Assembly: GCA_964631745.1 (NCBI GenBank)
Contig: CAZVWV010000147.1
Location: 1-8,844 of the forward strand
Direction of reading: 5' to 3'
Length of the DNA stretch: 8,844 bases
From: CAZVWV01 sp964631745
Lineage (GTDB): Bacteria > Bdellovibrionota_C > UBA2361 > JBGSMV01
The position numbers and the translations under genes were made by a program. The notes under the pieces are model-generated. The model saw only the letters and a list, made by a program, of their open reading frames with translations. It was not told the origin of the DNA and did no database searches. Every line of letters begins with the position of its first letter. The first letter of the stretch is position 1. Shown piece after piece: positions 7,025 to 8,844 of the stretch.

Positions 7025-7786
7025 TTGAATTACAATCCGCCCCGCAAAAGAAATCTTTACGCTCCAGGATCAGTCGAGCCCTTTAAACTCAGCCGCTCTA
7101 AAATTGAGAACTTCACCCGCTGCCCGCGCTGCTTCTATCTCGACCGCAGGCTCGGCATCGATCAACCCCCGACCCCAGGATTCACACTAAACATCGCGGT
7201 CAACGATTTGCTCGTAAAAGAATTCGATGGCTACCGCGAACGCGGCGAACCTCACCCAATCATGATCGAACATGGGCTAAGAACCACTCCCTTGAAACAC
7301 GAACATTTAAATAAATGGCGGGCTAATTTTACGGGCGTTCAGTTCCACCATAAGCCCACTAACTTGCTACTGACCGGCGCAGTCGATGACCTTTGGGTAA
7401 ATGAAAAAGCCGAGCTGATTGTGGTTGACTACAAGGCAACTGCCAAAAAAGAGGAGGTTACACTCACTTCAAAATGGCAGGAGAGTTATAAGCGTCAGGT
7501 TGAGATCTACCAATGGCTATTCCGGCAAAACGGTTTCACAGTTAATTCCACCGCTTATTTTTTGTACTGTAACGGCGACTCCTCAAAACCAACCTTTAAT
7601 AAGCGGCTTGAATTTAGGGTCCAGCTCATTCCGCACGAGGGAAATATCGATTGGATAGAGCCCACTCTTCTGGCCCTGCATCAGTGCCTCCAGCAAGACG
7701 ATCTTCCAGACTCAAACCCTGAATGTGAATATTGTCTGTACCGAAAGGCCGCGAGTATTTCGGAGACTTTGCTACTTGCGAAGTAG
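7025..7786 (+). CDS. PD-(D/E)XK (RecB/Cas4-like) nuclease family protein with paired cysteines
   Basis: This is a predicted DNA nuclease of the PD-(D/E)XK superfamily, 253 residues. Near the N-terminus, KLSRSKIENFTRCPRCFYLDRRLG (21-44) is the usual opening of RecB/Cas4-type domains. The catalytic core is GAVDDLW at 118-124 (Asp121/Asp122) and LIVVDYKAT at 131-139 (Asp135, Lys137), followed by the motif helix KRQVEIYQWLF at 157-166 (Gln158, Tyr162). Cysteine pairs Cys33/Cys36 and Cys234/Cys237 (CPRC and CEYC) bracket the fold, as expected for an iron-sulphur or structural metal site like that in Cas4 and AddB. There is no helicase domain and no CRISPR array in the window. It starts at TTG with a good ribosome site and is transcribed divergently from the BREX operon, from an overlapping promoter. 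Its role is unknown: it could be an island defence nuclease or a chromosomal repair enzyme next to the insertion. The frame is intact. Confidence 0.85.
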   Translation: MNYNPPRKRNLYAPGSVEPFKLSRSKIENFTRCPRCFYLDRRLGIDQPPTPGFTLNIAVNDLLVKEFDGYRERGEPHPIMIEHGLRTTPLKHEHLNKWRANFTGVQFHHKPTNLLLTGAVDDLWVNEKAELIVVDYKATAKKEEVTLTSKWQESYKRQVEIYQWLFRQNGFTVNSTAYFLYCNGDSSKPTFNKRLEFRVQLIPHEGNIDWIEPTLLALHQCLQQDDLPDSNPECEYCLYRKAASISETLLLAK

Positions 7787-7852
7787 ACCTCAATATCCAA
7801 TAACCCGCCCTTCTTATCACCTAATTAAGACCTAGGCCCACATAGGAACTTG

Positions 7853-7874
7853 TCCGGCACTAATCCGGCATTAC
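7853..7874. repeat. Two tandem 11-bp units sharing TCCGGCA
   Basis: TCCGGCACTAA is followed directly by TCCGGCATTAC; the units match at nine of eleven positions. It sits in the non-coding spacer between two convergent genes. It is too short to assign a role. Confidence 0.4.
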
Positions 7875-7881
7875 ATATCGA

Positions 7882-7904
7882 GTTGAGGGCCCACGGCCTT
7901 CAAC
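7882..7904. terminator. Hairpin between convergent genes, possible weak terminator
   Basis: GTTGAGGGCC (7882-7891) and GGCCTTCAAC (7895-7904) can form a 10-bp stem with one G-U pair and a CAC loop. It lies between the stop of the plus-strand nuclease and the stop of the minus-strand nucleotidyltransferase, where a bidirectional terminator is expected. No T-run follows on either strand, so intrinsic termination would be weak. The rest of the spacer 7787-7966 holds no gene, tRNA or promoter that I can recognise. Confidence 0.35.
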
Positions 7905-7966
7905 ACATGAAACGTCTTGGTTTGCCATACTCACCTGCCTCACAAGTTCCAAAAGAACCAAACGCG

Positions 7967-8797
7967 CTATTTCTCAACCGCGTCCAAAAGATCAGTCGCT
8001 AAGATTTTGCACGAGGCTGCTATTTCTTTTGGATCAGCCAGGGAACCTATGGCACGTAATATCATCTGAACGCCTACGGAAGACTCTGATGTAAACTGTT
8101 GCCCCAGGAGACTTAGTGCGGCTTCCGAGACATCCCGAGAACGTTTATCGCCTAGAATAAGTTTATAACGATCCGAGAGCGCCTTAGTGCTAATTCCACG
8201 AAGTAGTCGGAAAATATCTAAGGCGTCTTTGTCGCCTTGGCGCGGGGTTCCCTGGCGATCTTGAATTTTATGTAACTTTGCTACAAGTAGCGCAGCTGGT
8301 CCCGCAACTCGAATATCAAACGTTCGTGCATCAATAGCGACTTCAAGGGAGCTGATACGCATAACTTGAGCATCGACTAAAGCGCCTTCGAGCCCCTTTA
8401 CGATCCGCGCGGCATTTGCACTATGTCCTGGTAACTTAGCAGCTCGGCGTCCCTTGCCCGGACTCACTGATTCCGGCACTAGTATGTCGACGGCCACTTC
8501 GACATTTGGTTGCTGGCTAGTTCGACGATGAGTTATCCAAACCCCAACAACGTCTTTAGTCTTTTGCACGAATCCTGCTTTCAGAAGCATCTGCTCAAGT
8601 GGTGGGATCTCTGCAAGTAATGCGGGGTTAAGGGCGAGATCAGCATCCGTGGTGTAAGGAGCGACAGCAAGGTCTGTTTCCCCTACGTGGAGGTAAATAG
8701 CCTGCGCACCAACCAATATTATCGCATCTCTGTGTGTTCCAACGGCTTCGAGCGCATCAAGCAATACTTCACGTGCCAAAACATAGAGCTCATCCAC
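7967..8797 (-). CDS. AbiEii/MenT-like nucleotidyltransferase (probable toxin or abortive-infection protein)
   Basis: This is a predicted nucleotidyltransferase of the MNT/AbiEii type, 276 residues. In related toxin-antitoxin or abortive-infection pairs such proteins transfer nucleotides onto RNA or protein targets. The core shows IILVGAQAIYLH at 26-37, then YTTDADLAL at 48-56 (Asp51 and Asp53, the DxD metal pair) and VEVAVDILVPE at 99-109 (Asp104, candidate third carboxylate). LLVAKLHKIQDRQ at 170-182 and KDALDIFRLL at 190-199 resemble the C-terminal helical motif of AbiEii (K-x-x-A/H-x-x-R, then KD-x-x-D). The usual GG/GS after strand one is GA here, a mild departure. The start is GTG at 8797, preceded by a strong GAGGAGG six nt away, and it overlaps the end of an upstream gene by 8 nt, so it is coupled to a partner at the right edge. 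The toxin role is inferred from the fold and this pairing. Confidence 0.75.
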   Translation of the reverse strand: MDELYVLAREVLLDALEAVGTHRDAIILVGAQAIYLHVGETDLAVAPYTTDADLALNPALLAEIPPLEQMLLKAGFVQKTKDVVGVWITHRRTSQQPNVEVAVDILVPESVSPGKGRRAAKLPGHSANAARIVKGLEGALVDAQVMRISSLEVAIDARTFDIRVAGPAALLVAKLHKIQDRQGTPRQGDKDALDIFRLLRGISTKALSDRYKLILGDKRSRDVSEAALSLLGQQFTSESSVGVQMILRAIGSLADPKEIAASCKILATDLLDAVEK

Positions 8798-8844
8798 GCC
8801 ATGCCTCCTCGTGATTTTTCATCCAGGTAATTAACTCTTCCGCC
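8790..8844 (-). CDS. C-terminal end of an unidentified upstream gene (partial)
   Basis: Seventeen in-frame residues (AEELITWMKNHEEAWRG) run from the right edge to TGA at 8790-8792. The stop overlaps the nucleotidyltransferase GTG start by 8 nt, and the strong ribosome site of the next gene lies inside it. This coupling is typical of an antitoxin or regulator before a toxin. Too little is present to name a family, and an open frame this short could be chance. Confidence 0.45.
   Translation of the reverse strand, partial: AEELITWMKNHEEAWRG
8804..8810 (-). promoter_or_regulatory. Strong Shine-Dalgarno that fixes the GTG start
   Basis: GAGGAGG on the minus strand ends 6 nt before GTG at 8797. 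It supports this start for the nucleotidyltransferase. A closer ATG at 8802 is out of frame and leads only to a short chance frame. Confidence 0.75.

Noticed and set aside
7626..7820. Minus-strand 64-codon frame opposite the end of the nuclease gene
   Set aside because: It is antisense to a well-supported gene, with no ribosome site or family resemblance seen.
7946..7958. GTTC/GAAC mini-hairpin beside the nucleotidyltransferase stop
   Set aside because: The stem is only 4 bp and no T-run follows, so it is not credible as a terminator.
8800..8802. ATG at 8802 as an alternative start downstream of the strong Shine-Dalgarno
   Set aside because: It is out of frame with the nucleotidyltransferase, closes after a short run and sits too close to the ribosome site.
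1..8844. CRISPR array, tRNA, rRNA, insertion sequence or integrase
   Set aside because: No regularly spaced repeats, cloverleaf, transposase or recombinase motifs, or terminal inverted repeats were seen on either strand. The excisionase-like HTH alone does not show a mobile element.

Overview
The window is bacterial DNA that is mostly a single minus-strand antiphage operon of the BREX (bacteriophage exclusion) family. In transcription order (right to left) it reads: a small winged-helix DNA-binding gene, brxE, brxA, brxB, brxC, and the first 386 codons of pglX, which runs off the left edge. A brxE gene ahead of brxA-brxB-brxC-pglX is the order described for type 6 BREX. In that type pglZ, brxD and the helicase brxHI should follow pglX, but they would lie outside this window, so the subtype is inferred and not proven. 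The genes are packed with 1-4 nt overlaps or 12-13 nt gaps, so they very likely share one mRNA.

A 76-bp divergent intergenic region (6949-7024) separates this operon from a plus-strand gene (7025-7786) for a PD-(D/E)XK (RecB/Cas4-like) nuclease with paired cysteines at both ends. The spacer holds two good, overlapping sigma-70-type promoters, one for each direction, and a perfect ACAAAC-GT-GTTTGT inverted repeat that covers the predicted BREX transcription start. This looks like a compact switch. The first gene of the operon, or an unlinked protein, could act on it.

Beyond a 180-bp convergent spacer (7787-7966) with a hairpin and a short tandem repeat lies a minus-strand nucleotidyltransferase of the AbiEii/MenT type. 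It is translationally coupled to the last codons of an unidentified upstream gene at the right edge. That arrangement resembles a toxin-antitoxin or abortive-infection pair, so the window is probably part of a defence island.

The organism cannot be named from the sequence. TGA is used as a stop several times, so the standard bacterial code applies. Base composition is moderate, and TTG and GTG starts are used beside ATG. A 19-base run of N inside brxA shows that this is a gapped or masked assembly. From memory only, nucleases resembling the 7025-7786 product are frequent in uncultured candidate-phylum assemblies, which is a weak taxonomic hint. How the genes work together (known for the families): PglX marks host DNA by adenine methylation and gives specificity. 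BrxC is a large ATPase. BrxA and BrxB are small essential partners. Together with PglZ they block replication of unmodified phage DNA.
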